Shown here: positions 1-10,463 of the stretch, piece after piece | How positions within the stretch are numbered: position 1 is the stretch's first letter | Layout: every line of letters starts with the position of its first letter | Origin: Hortaea werneckii | Taxonomy: Eukaryota; Ascomycota; Dothideomycetes; Mycosphaerellales; Teratosphaeriaceae | Assembly (NCBI GenBank): GCA_037044905.1 | Contig: JBAOKB010000082.1 | Location: 1-64,000 of the forward strand | Length of the DNA stretch: 64,000 bases | Direction of reading: 5' to 3' | The notes under the pieces: generated by a model | The model's input: only the letters and a program-made list of their open reading frames with translations | What the model was told of the DNA's origin: nothing | Databases searched by the model: none | Made by a program: the position numbers and the translations under genes

Positions 1-484
1 GAGCGACGCAGGGCGTTGTCAAGACCCGCGCTACCTGGTAGAATTGAATGCTGGAGAAAGCCAGCGATGCATTGGTCAAGACGACGCTTGCGATCATCGC
101 CAGGGCGAGTGGGAGGATGCCTAGGACTGGCACCCTCTTGCGCTGGAACATGCCGATTCGGGGCACGGAGACAGCGTAGAGCGTCGCTGCTGTGATGGCG
201 AAGTGCAGAGCGGCGAAGGTGACTTGGGCATGGCGTAGAGCTTCATCTTCGAAGATGCGCTTGTTGACGAAGACCTGGAGGACTGTCAGCTTTCCTCTTA
301 ATCGTCAGAGCCTTGCATTAGATTGATATACCAGACCGACTGCCGCACCAATGTTCACCAGGACACTCAGAATGTATTTCTTATCCCATGCTATCCCTGT
401 TGCGTCCTGTTCATCAGTTACTTCCGGCTGAGGCAAGAAAGCCTGTTCCTTATCTGCATGGCGGCCTTCCTTCTCGTCGTCCAT
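1..484 (-). CDS. Nucleotide-sugar/triose-phosphate transporter family protein (3' part beyond window)
   Basis: Membrane transporter of the TPT/nucleotide-sugar transporter superfamily, expected in Golgi or ER membranes. I start it at the ATG at 484, which gives a short acidic cytosolic tail (MDDEKEGR) followed by a first membrane segment (ILSVLVNIGAAVGL). A 42-bp intron (290-331, GTATAT...AAAG) joins in phase 0 to the next exon, which reads VFVNKRIF and later TNASLAFSSIQFYQVARVLT, a typical TPT signature. The gene runs off the left edge, so only about the first 147 residues are present. It is transcribed divergently from the sugar-nucleotide dehydratase at 672, with under 200 bp between the two starts, which suggests that it moves the product or precursor of that enzyme. 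The substrate cannot be read from the sequence. The family call is firm; the substrate link is inference. Confidence 0.82.
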
Positions 485-671
485 GTTGATCGCTTTGGCT
501 TCTGCGACGACTCCTGAGCCGAGGATGTGGCATGTCAGCAGAAGATGCTGACCTGGGAGGAAGCACAAGAGTCCAAAAGCGCAAGGTCCTCTTTGTGCAT
601 TCCGTGGCTGAAGAGGCGCCGCCCCTTGCGATACGTCCGCAAACCACAAGTTGTCCTTAAGGTATGTCTCG
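485..671. promoter_or_regulatory. Shared divergent promoter region of transporter and dehydratase
   Basis: Only 187 bp separate the proposed ATG of the transporter (484, minus) from that of the NDP-glucose dehydratase (672, plus), so both promoters must lie here or overlap the opposite 5' leader. No clear TATA box was found. Co-regulation is inferred from the spacing. Confidence 0.5.
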
Positions 672-2245
672 ATGGTTTTCAACAGTCCACCTTACAAGCC
701 CGAAGGCTATAGTGGCAGCATGGCGCAGGCTACCGCCTCCTCGGGTTGGCACACGGCTGGTAGAATTCAAAGTCTTCGCTCTTGGCTTTTCCCGGCACTA
801 ACATCTGTTCTAGGACAAGCCAGTCTCGATACCAGATTCTTCGTCGACGACGGCTTATGGCGTAAAGCGCCCATGCTCACCGGCCAGAGTAGCTGCGGAC
901 CGCTTTCGGATGTGAGAAACATACTGGTCACCGGAGGAGAAGGCTTCATAGCATCGTGGCTGGTCCGACATCTGGTTATCAAGTACCCGGAGTACAATGT
1001 CATCTCCTTCGACAAGCTCGATTACTGCAGCTCCCTCAACAACTCCCGGATGCTCGAAGGCCGACCCAATTTCCAATTCTTCCATGGCGATGTGACAAGC
1101 GATAAAGATGTGCTGCGGTGCCTGAGAAAGTACGACATCGACACTGTCTTCCATCTTGCTGCCCATACCCACGTCGATTTGAGCTTCGGGAACTCATACA
1201 ACTTCACCAAGACTAATGTACTGGGCACGCACATTCTGCTGGAGAGCGCCATTGCAGTGGGCACGATCAAACGCTTCTATCATGTATCAACTGACGAGGT
1301 AAACATACTGAGAACGAATGAAATACCAGCTTCGAAGATGCCGAACTTACTGACGTCTGTCACAAGGTTTACGGTGAGGTCGAGAAAGACGCAGCTGATC
1401 TGACAGAGCAGAGCTCGCTCTGGCCAACGAACCCCTACGCAGCCAGCAAGGCCGCAGCCGAAGATTATGTCACCGCGTACGTGAAGAGCTTCCGGCTGCC
1501 AGCAGTCATTGTGCGCCTGAACAACGTATATGGGCCTCACCAAGTACGTACCCAGCCCCACAGGTGTTCAGCACATACTAACGAAAGTCAGTATCCAGAA
1601 AAAATCATCCCGAAATTCATCAACCTCCTTCAGCGGAAGAAGCCTCTGTGGATCCACGGGGATGGCCAGCACACAAGAAGATATCTCTTCGCTGGAGACG
1701 CGGCAGACGCCTTTGACACCATCTTACACCGAGGAGAGATAGGACAAATCTACAACGTCGACTCTCGCGACGAGATCTCGAACCTTGATCTGGCGGGCAA
1801 GCTGCTGGCTGCCTTCCATGTTAAGGATATAGCCGGGTGCATTGAGCACACAAGAGACCGCCCGTTCAACGACCGTCGCTACGCGGTGGATGGAACGAAA
1901 CTGCGGCAGCTCGGCTGGAAGCAAAGCGTTTCGTTTGAAGAAGGGCTCGCGATGACCGTGGATTGGTACAAGGAGTTCTCAAGTTGGTGGGGCTCGATCG
2001 ATGCCATTCTTTCGCCATTCCCAGTGGTCAATGGAGATAGCATTACGGTTGCGACGCTCAAGGTAGACGAAGCAGCCGCGCACGCTCAGGCGGCACCGAA
2101 TGGTAACGGTGGTTTTGTGAAAGGTGAGGAGGCCGTTGTCGGTGCGAAGGATGAGCACACGGCGCTGCGATTGCCAGGACCTGGCGAGCTCGACGCTCAG
2201 CAGGTGGCCGGAGGCAAAAAGCGCAAGGCCGGACAAATGGCGTAG
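672..2245 (+). CDS. NDP-glucose 4,6-dehydratase (dTDP/UDP-glucose type)
   Basis: Extended short-chain dehydrogenase that converts a nucleoside-diphospho-glucose to the 4-keto-6-deoxy sugar, the first step towards rhamnose-type sugars. There are four exons: 672-759, 814-1298, 1367-1543 and 1592-2245, giving 467 aa. Introns are 54, 68 and 48 bp; the first and last carry CACTAAC and TACTAAC branch sites. Visible hallmarks are the NAD-binding TGGEGFIAS near residue 78, HLAAHTHVD, STDEVYG split by intron 2, the catalytic YAASK, and RLNNVYGPHQYPEKIIPKF. The C-terminal 60 residues are low-complexity and end in a basic GGKKRKAGQMA. The first intron is a multiple of three without stops, so its retention would be in frame. 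The exact nucleotide (UDP or dTDP) cannot be told from sequence; in fungi the UDP form is more likely. The divergent transporter supports a sugar-nucleotide role. Confidence 0.88.
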
Positions 2246-2636
2246 CTATGTCGTGGTTGAGCTGGACATGACTCGGCCGCCAGTATTCGCTTAGAGCAAG
2301 CGCGCTCGTGGGGACGCTACAGATGGGGATTTCTTATTAATGAGTAGCATTCGCTAGGATTCTTTCCCACTCGAAAACGGTTAAGTGGATTTTTCCTTCT
2401 CAATACGACGGGGGTTCTTTTGGAATTGTTATAGGCTCCACTCCAAGCACGTACGGTAGCCCGCCTGCCTGTATAGTGCAGATTACGCAAGCTTGACCAC
2501 ATTGATGCACCTTTTGCAAAAGAGCGCCTCGCGCACCCTCGAGCGCGCGCCATGATATGCTCGCCTCGCAGATGCTGGCTCCTCCTTATTGCATATGTAT
2601 CCAAGCGGTGGGATGACGTCCCCAATGTCTCAGATG

Positions 2637-2667
<31 letters not shown>

Positions 2668-3716
2668 GGCGCGAGTGCGCACATTCATGCGGGCTATACC
2701 ATAGCGAAGCGGCGAAACATTCTGATTGACTGTGAAACGGATTCCCCTTCGTCCCGTCCAACCGTGAGCCCGTCCCCCTGGTAAATGCACAGATGCTGGG
2801 AAACGAAAGCACGTGTCGACGGGACGTGCTCGTGAACGCGTACACATGGTGGGCAAGGTTGGTATGTCCTTGGTTGTTGTCCCAGAGAATTACCTGCCTC
2901 CACCGCTTCAAAGGAAAGGGAACCAATCAGAGCCGACGAGGGGTGGGAACATGAAGGCATGTCTAGTCGTCCACGTCGTCATGTCGCATCGAGAAGAGGC
3001 TTCCGACAACGGGACTCGGGCATGGATCGGTGTGGACTGCATCGGATGTAACCTCACCTAGCCTCTACTGTGATTCGCGGGCTGAAGTGCCCCCCGAAGC
3101 AAAGGGCAGATCAGGGTCTCAGCCTCTGACGCCAGCAAAGTCAAACGTCGGGGGCACTTGCGCTAGCTCACTGCAGGCTTGACAAGGCTTGCAGAGAGCT
3201 GAGAAGCCTCGGCAGGCGATGCATTACGTGAACGTGAAGACGGTGAAGACAACTTGAAATCATGCTGAGCAGAGGCGATCCTGTCGAGATCGCAGTGGGA
3301 AAATGGGGGAAAGGAGCTGTTCGGTCATGTATTATCTCGCTTTGAATGTGGTACTTATGTTACATAGCGAGCGCTGGTGAAGTCTACTCCAACATCACCC
3401 TTCCAGTGAATAAGCTCTTGGCCATTCGCCGTAATCGAATGTATCCACCCTTGCCCTCATTAACATATTATACAGCCGCGAATATCAGCAGCATCGCCAT
3501 CTGGCATGATGCACCCTCAACGCCATGCCAAATAAAATCCCTTGTTCCAAAAAAAACGGCCTTGCCATAAAGTATGGGGTATCAAGTAAGTAGCGACTGA
3601 ATGTCGAAGATGTATTTCCGTAAAACGCCGTTTGCCCACAATGCCCTCGTATCATGCCATGTATGGGACTACACATTTCGGGCAGAGATAGGATCGAGGA
3701 AGTTCTGACGATTTTG
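2246..3716. other. Intergenic, convergent 3' regions
   Basis: About 1.5 kb between the ends of the dehydratase and the FlbC-like gene. Apart from a 27-base poly-T run I see no coding signal. Short ORFs here lack codon bias or recognisable motifs. It probably holds both 3' UTRs. Confidence 0.6.
2641..2667. repeat. Poly-T tract (27 T)
   Basis: Uninterrupted run of 27 T on the plus strand, about 400 bp past the dehydratase stop codon. It could be a length-variable homopolymer or the poly-A end of an old retroposed insert on the minus strand; no target duplication was evident by eye. Confidence 0.95.
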
Positions 3717-4888
3717 TTACTCGTCATCGTCGGGGGATGGGTGGTCGTGTCCCTCCCCCTTGTGCACCTTGCGGTGTCTCCTGAGGTTGGAGACAACAGA
3801 GAAGTGACGTCCACAACCTTCAACCTCGCATGCGAACGCTGCATCGATAATTAGCTAAGCTCGTGTACTTTGGAACTGAGGATAAACCTACGCTTCTCGC
3901 CGGTGTGGCTGTACATGTGCGTCTGTAACGAACTTGGTCGTGTGAAGCGCTTGTCGCAGATTTTACACTTGTGCTTCTTTTGAGAGCTTGACGAGACCTT
4001 GGAGTTGAATTGGCCCATCATCGACTGAGGTGCTGGAGGCATGTTGCCACCGATCAGGGCGGATGGTCGTGGGAGGGTCCTGGAACCAGACATGCCATCG
4101 ACGGATTCGCTGGCAGAGCTGTAGTCGCCAATGGAAGCTTCGCTCACTGAGCTGTTGTAATAGCCGGGATATCCACTGGCTGATGATATTGACGAGTGCG
4201 AGGAATGCGATGATGGGAAACCGTATGATTCAAGCGAACTGCGGCTGGATGTTGGGGCGCCATAAACGTTGCGTGGGGTGATATCAGACTGGCTCATTGC
4301 AACCATGCCTCGGCTTGCATCCAAAGCGTCGCTGAAGCTCTGACGCTCTGCCTCTGATGCTGTGTTCAACCTGTCATTGAAGTCAATCAGACTGCCCTGG
4401 CGTTGCCTCTGCATTTCGAGTGGTTCGGCCATAAGCCCACTGGAGGTTACTGACGGGTGCGAAGGGCGGCGGTCGTAGCCGTACGATGGCGAGTATTGCG
4501 GCGCCGACGTTGGCGCATAGCTGCTACTGGAAGGCGCGGTTGTTGCTTGGTGATAGGAAGCCCCATATGGCCTCGGTGCACTCATGTCTTGCGCAAATTG
4601 TAAGCCCGGCAGGCCCGACAGATCCGGATCCAAAGAAAGCATACCTGAAGCCAAAGAAGTTGGATGAAGGTGACCGCTGGAGTAGGCTGATGAGGCTGGC
4701 GGCGCGTGTGCAGCGTAGTGCTTCACATCTTGCTGAGGAAGGGAGGTCGCATACAGATGGCTCTGAGAAGAGGTCTGTGGCTGCGACACCCAGGGGTTGG
4801 TGAATTGAGGTGCCGAATACCTCATCGCATCGTAGCCCATGCCATTGAACGGCGCGGCTTGCTGGCGGGAATCAACAGCCATCACCAT
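3717..4888 (-). CDS. flbC: C2H2 zinc-finger transcription factor, FlbC-like
   Basis: Nuclear DNA-binding regulator with two tandem C2H2 fingers at the C terminus. Exon 1 (4888-3892) encodes a long Ser/Tyr/Pro/Gln-rich N-terminal region and the first finger (CKICDKRFTRPSSLQTHMYSH). A 53-bp intron (3839-3891) interrupts the TGEKP linker and exon 2 (3838-3717) supplies the second finger (CEVEGCGRHFSVVSNLRRHRKVH) and an acidic tail ending PDDDE. The joined protein is 372 aa. The finger pair and its C-terminal placement match the Aspergillus FlbC family, which activates conidiation and development; that identity comes from memory of the family and was not searched. I chose the ATG at 4888; an upstream in-frame stretch starts only at a TTG. 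The gene is preceded by almost 4 kb without other genes, consistent with a long regulatory leader. Confidence 0.83.
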
Positions 4889-7800
4889 TGTGGAGGAGGG
4901 ATGCGTTGGAGATTGTTGACAATGTGGTAGAGACAAAGGTCCAATGGCAACAACACGTGAAGGTGATCAGCGTGCAACAACGGCAACAACAGCACCCAGA
5001 ACGTGGATAAACAGATCGCTCCTGGAGATGCGCAGGATCAGCGAGCTTAAGTCCTTTTGCGCTGTTCGGCCTGGGAAGGAGCGAAAGGCTATGTCTCTTG
5101 TGACAGGACCCCTCGCAAATGCCGATCCCTCGAGGTTCACGCGTCCTCTGGCGGGGTGGGAGCGCTACCAGTGGCGAGCAGGAAGACCCTTCTGCAGCGT
5201 TTCAGAATGGCCAGGTACGCAAGAAGGTCGCCGACAGACTGGGAGGCGGCAGTGCTAGCTTGCGTCAACACGGGTCGAGTTGATTGATAGTCGGTGATGG
5301 GCGGGTTGGACGACGAAGAAGGCAGCGATGTGCGGACGGCTGCTTTAATAGGTGAATGGGGGGGATGGCAATCAAGTGGAAGGGAGGTTTGAGCCCTAAG
5401 ATAGCGTGCACCTTGACTGGATTAAAGGCCAACGTATCGGTGAGCCGGTTGCAGATCTTACGCAGAGTGGGCGACGGGGGCGGTCTTGATATGAGCAGCG
5501 TGAATACGCACGCCGGACCAGCGTCGCCAAACATTTCACCAACGACGTAAGTGTGCACATGTGGAGAGCCAGGCTGCCGAAGCCACTGAAATGGCCCTGC
5601 GTCATTTGGCTCAGGTTCAGCAGGTGCAGCAGGGGGGGGGGGGGGGGGGGGGGGGGGAAGCAGCTCCATTCCGCCGCTAACATCTGAAACTGCCAATCGT
5701 CGACTAGCGTGGAGACCCTGCGCACGACCCATCGCATCGTGCATCGCGCATCCACCATCCACCATCCACCGTCCACACCACTCGACACTGACTGTACGCG
5801 CAAACAGCTTCTCCTCTTTTGCCTGCCACCGAGTCTGTACAGTAGTAGTGTGGTACGGGAACTTCCATGCCAGCTTCACGCGCCGATGGCGGTCGGCCGT
5901 GTCGAGTCTTGACGCCAGCACGCACTCCGCTCTTTCTGCTCCCCCCGAGCCCGGCTGCCCGACAACGCGCCACCTGACCGGCCAAAACTCTGCTATCACC
6001 GCACTAGCCATTATTCCCATTGGCTGCCTTTATTACCGTACCATCAAGAGCCTCAAGCGCAGTGTAATCAAAACCTTGTCCGGCTTAGCAATGGAACCCA
6101 TTGCGGTCCATGCGCCACCAGTCCAGGACAGTATTTACAGCAGCAGATGTCCTCCACGAGCATCATAGCGTAATCGCCATCTTCTGCGAGAATTTCTGCG
6201 GCCTCATTTTAATTCGACAGGAATAGCACCGCGAGATGAAAAGCCCATCAAGCGGTTGGCCTTTGCACGACAAATCCAGTAGATGCACAGCCTCAGCCAT
6301 CGTCAACGGCGCTTTCATCGGTCGCAGCTCCCCCGCAGCCTCTTTCCAAGGTGGGCCCTGCAGCTATGTAAGCGACAGAGGCGGCGCGACACCTACGACA
6401 TCACTAGCAACACCTTGTTTTTCCTTTGCTTGAATTCAAGTGGGACCTCATTGTGCCAATCGCTGAAACATGCCAACCTGGATGGCACAATGGATCACTG
6501 CTATCGCAACATCTCATCGAGCTAGCCTATCAACCGCCTTCATCTATTGTGTGCTAACCGCATGGCCCAAAGACCGTGCGGTTACGTGCTCACAATAAGA
6601 CAGTCAACCTAATGCTCGCCCGGGTCCTCTCTAGCGCGCCATTGCCGCTCAGAGACGCTGGCGCTCCCTGCGTCTCTATCAATTTCCCAAATTTCCAACC
6701 AACCAGAATTACCCAATGCAGTCAGCCAGAAACGAGCCTTTGCATGGCCTGACCGGGTGCCAGAGTGGCACCGTTGTCGACCCGTGTAAGTTATGCTTAA
6801 GGGTAGCGTCCAACTCTAAGTGCCTTTTCTGGACGACTAATGATCAGCGTTACATACGCCAAACAAAACGCTAAAGGACACCCTGTTGCTCCTCCACTCT
6901 CGGCAGCTGTAGATTGCGCGTATGGGTCCATTCTTTTTGCGGAGATCCAGCTTTCGCACCAGCTTGATGCAAACGCTTTACTCAAATGGGACATAGCGTA
7001 TTGGCTCACACACCTCGTCTCGCGAACAACATTTCGATTGTGCTATCACTTTGCAGCTGTCAACTTGTCAAGGTCGCGAGACACGGGCCAGGATTCGCCA
7101 TTACTGTGCCATGATTAAATCACCATCCCTTCTCACAGACCGCCATGCTCCTCGTGGCATTATCCCTTATTGGGACACGGACTTGTGTAGGCTGACCGGA
7201 CTTGCGCAATGCCAGCTACTGTAGCCGGTTCCGCGACGATTCTCTAGGAGGCTAATGACCTAAAAGTGGGCTATCTTCCATCTATGTTCTGCTCTCTGGT
7301 GCTGGGAATTGATACCCATGTACGCGGGCGGGCGATATCAGAAGACAAGGTGAAGTCGATTTCTGTGCAAGTCTTTGCCTTTGAAGGAAAGTGCGACACG
7401 TGTGTCTGATCGTCAAATGCCAGCAACAGATTCCCAATTGTGTGGCTCATCGAAGAACATTGCAAACCTTAGGCATTCATGCCAAGATGATTGGAAGAAC
7501 CTTGTCACTAACCAATCGGCGATCACTGTCACCGCTCACAGTGGTTATCTTCGTCTGCTAGCGGTCCAAGTCATATGTCCGCTGTAGTCAGCTAGCAGAT
7601 AGGCTTCTCTCCCACAAATGAGCATCCTCGGCTGTAACTACAAGGGGAGAGGATTGTCGGCGACCAAGCTCATTCCTCCGCACAGCGCTGCGCAAGCCCT
7701 TGAGCTTGGCACCAGACGACAGCGAAGATCCTGCGATTGTGCGTCTGGTCTGAGCTCCACATCAGGAGCGGACTCGCGGAGTGGAGAGGCCTGAATAGCT

Positions 7801-8785
7801 GTTTCAGAATCCTACAGTTTCCGCCGAAGATGCTGCCGACGAGAGAGGAGGGGGCATCACGTGCGAACTCTACAGCACTTGACTTCACTTCATCTCGCCG
7901 TTACTCCGCTTTTAGTATCAGAGACATGTCTCTCCGACTCTCCGAGTTTAACACGAAGCCAATTTGCCACGACGCTATAGAAACGCTACCTACTTATCAA
8001 ATACTGTAGCCCAGTGAACAAGGATGGTGTGGTACGGAATATGGCCGAACTATTCTTTTGCGCAAAGGTCGCAAGCGCTTTTCCACGTGAAAGCTCTTCG
8101 ACTCTCCACATCCGAGGCTCACCACTTTGAATTTTTGTTCGAGCGTTAGAACGTTGCCAACCATCAAGACAATATGAAAAGGTTCAGAGTCTAGCATCAC
8201 GGCAGTTGCCATCACATTCTATGGAATCTGCCTTACCAGGGTGATGTTCGGGAAAGTGAGTGCTAATTGTAGATCTCGAAAGTGTAATTTCTTGTAGGGC
8301 AGTACCTGTACCAGTAGGGGAGGCAAGAGCACGGTAGTGCCAGTGCGCTGGGTGGCTCCTCTGCAGCCATCGCCGAAGTGGCGGCTGAAGATTAGTAGGA
8401 AAGTAGGCTGACGGGCTTTCCCACCGGCGCCCATCCTTAAGCGTATCGCCTTGCATTGGCTCTTTTTGGGCGTTATAACAGGAGTGCGAGAGAAAACTAT
8501 AAGCGCGCAAGCCGACGAATAAATGACTGCTTTCCACATGCTACATGCTCGAAAAGGCCGAGTAATTCCGAAGCTGTGGATGTAGTCTTGAATTAAGGTA
8601 ATCTTTCATTGTATCCAAGCCCCGATATTCTCACAGCCCTGCGGCTGCTGCGTACAGCATATGCCTGAGCTAGTGACGATGGTGCCAAATACCGACGTGC
8701 TGCAACCCAAGGATCGGGTTCCAATTGCAACTCTTTGCATAGCAGCAGTCACTCGATGCATCGTCCCCGAAAGATCAATCCGCCA
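4889..8785. other. 3.9-kb gene-free upstream region of the FlbC-like gene
   Basis: No ORF here shows a family motif or convincing length; the longest (minus strand, 5265-6020) is created by translating a poly-C run into polyproline. The stretch probably holds the promoter and 5' leader of the FlbC-like regulator (transcribed leftwards) and the 3' UTR of the cysteine synthase-like gene at its right end. An unannotated non-coding RNA cannot be excluded. Confidence 0.5.
5632..5657. repeat. Poly-G tract (26 G)
   Basis: Uninterrupted run of 26 G on the plus strand (poly-C in the sense of the FlbC-like gene), about 750 bp upstream of that gene's ATG. It could form a G-quadruplex on one strand and is likely to vary in length. 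Confidence 0.95.
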
Positions 8786-10244
8786 TCAGGACTTCTTGCT
8801 AGCATTTAAGACATCCTCCAATCGAATCTCTTCCTCAGTCCCTCCTACATCGCCAGCTACCTTCCAAAACTTGCTCAAGTGTCTCGTCCCGCTATCACAC
8901 AACACAGTCACAATCCTCGCACCCGACTTCCCCTCTCTAGCCAACTGCGTCGCGATAGTAGCAGCGGCCACACAGTTGACCCCGCTACTGGCACCCACGA
9001 ACAATCCCTCCTTCTCCACAAGCCAACGAGCCATCTGCATAGCCTGCTCATCCGTCACCTTGACCGCATCATCAATCAGATTCATCCCCGCTTCAAAATT
9101 CGCCGTGAGCCGATTGACTCCAATCCCTTCCACTAACGAGTCCACCTGATGTCGTCGCCGTGTGCCCTCGGCTTCCGTGGGTGAGAACATAACCCCGTAT
9201 TTCACCTTATTGTACAGTCCACTCCCCTGCGGATCAGCCAGCACGACTTTCATGTCGGGGAGTAAAGGTTTTAGAGCCAGTGCGACGCCGGAAATCGTCC
9301 CTCCCGTCCCTGCGCCCGCAACAAAGACGTCGAGCTTCCCGTGCGTTTGGGCGAAGATCTCGGGTCCCGTGGTATGTTGGTGCGCGAGGTAGTTGGCCGT
9401 GTTTTCGAATTGGTCGGCGAAGAAGCCACGGCCGGGTTTGTTGGGATCGTCTGAGTGCTCTTGGGCTCGGCGTCGGGCGAGATTGACGAATTGTTGTTGG
9501 TCGACGATCGGAGCGGGCTTGACGCGCTCCACGGTCGCTCCCAGTTTGAGCAGGAGGTCGGATTTCTCGGCCGCTTGGTCATTGGGCATGCAGCTGAATG
9601 GGTTTTTCTGTGTGTGAGAGGAGAATTTCACTACGGTGGCTACGTAAGGTGGGTTCTACGTACATGTATGCTCTATAGCCTCTAGCTCTGCAGACGGCAG
9701 CTAGGGAAATGCCTGTCGAGCCGACTGTGCCTTCATAGATAGTATCGCCACGGTCGGGCACCAGCAGGCCTTCCTTTTCTGCGTGATTGATCATAGATAG
9801 CGCGACACGGTCCTTTGGTGAGTTTCCGGCGCCGTTGAGGTACTCGCATTTGACCAGGATCTCACAGCCGGTGGCGTCAGAGAGCGACTTGAGCTTGATG
9901 AGAGGCGTATCGCCAATGAGGCCTTCTATGCCTGTGGCGAAATCGCATTCATCTTGCTTGTACTCTTCTGCGTCGGCTCCGATGGCCTGCAGGGCGAGAG
10001 ATTTCCGCCTCGTGTGGTCTTCTAGCCGAACGTAGTCTGGTTGGCCTGGACGAGGATGAGGAATCTGCTGCCCGCGAGCATGACGGATTCGGCGTCTGAA
10101 GGACTGCTCAAGATCCGGATAGAAGTCCTTGAATGCTAAGGTGGCTACAATTCCAAGGAGAAAGCCACCTGTTGAAGTGATTTTGCCCTTGTTGTCGAGG
10201 ATTCCGGCCCAGAGGGCATGGAAGAAGTTGGTGAAAAATCCCAT
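8786..10244 (-). CDS. Membrane-anchored cysteine synthase-like PLP enzyme (Cys12/Mcy1 type)
   Basis: PLP-dependent fold-type II enzyme of the cysteine synthase family, 462 aa in two exons (10244-9664 and 9593-8786; 70-bp intron whose acceptor is ATTCAG). Unlike the soluble enzymes it begins with about 50 extra residues containing a hydrophobic segment (GGFLLGIVATLAF), as in the fungal Cys12/yeast Mcy1 group at the mitochondrial outer membrane. Visible motifs are IEGLIGDTPLIKL, the PLP-lysine loop NGAGNSPKDRVA, EGTVGSTGISLA in place of the usual TSGNTG loop, and the phosphate-binding GAGTGGTISG. The altered substrate loop suggests that it may not be a standard O-acetylserine sulfhydrylase. The start at 10244 is the first ATG; an in-frame extension upstream begins at TTG. 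It is divergent from the NDUFAF7-like gene, 219 bp away. Confidence 0.87.
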
Positions 10245-10463
10245 CGCAGTGGAAGACCAGATCAAGAAGTCATGATGCAGAGTTAGTACCTTGAAACGCC
10301 CTGTAGCATCCTAGAACACAACAGGTGTTCATCTAGCTTGCGATGGACGTCGTGGATGGCAAATGATGGATTGCAGCTGCGGACGAGATGTCCGTAGTGT
10401 AGCAAGCAAAGTGGCCCGTGCACCAGCTTCACCTCCGCATGGAAGCATACAGACTCCGCAGAG
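10245..10463. promoter_or_regulatory. Shared divergent promoter, cysteine synthase-like and NDUFAF7-like genes
   Basis: 219 bp between two opposed ATG codons, both for proteins expected at the mitochondrion. No sharp promoter element was identified by eye; the assignment rests on geometry. Confidence 0.45.

Noticed and set aside
5265..6020. 251-codon minus-strand ORF with a polyproline run
   Set aside because: The polyproline comes from translating the poly-C tract; the rest has no motif and the same artefact appears in a second frame.
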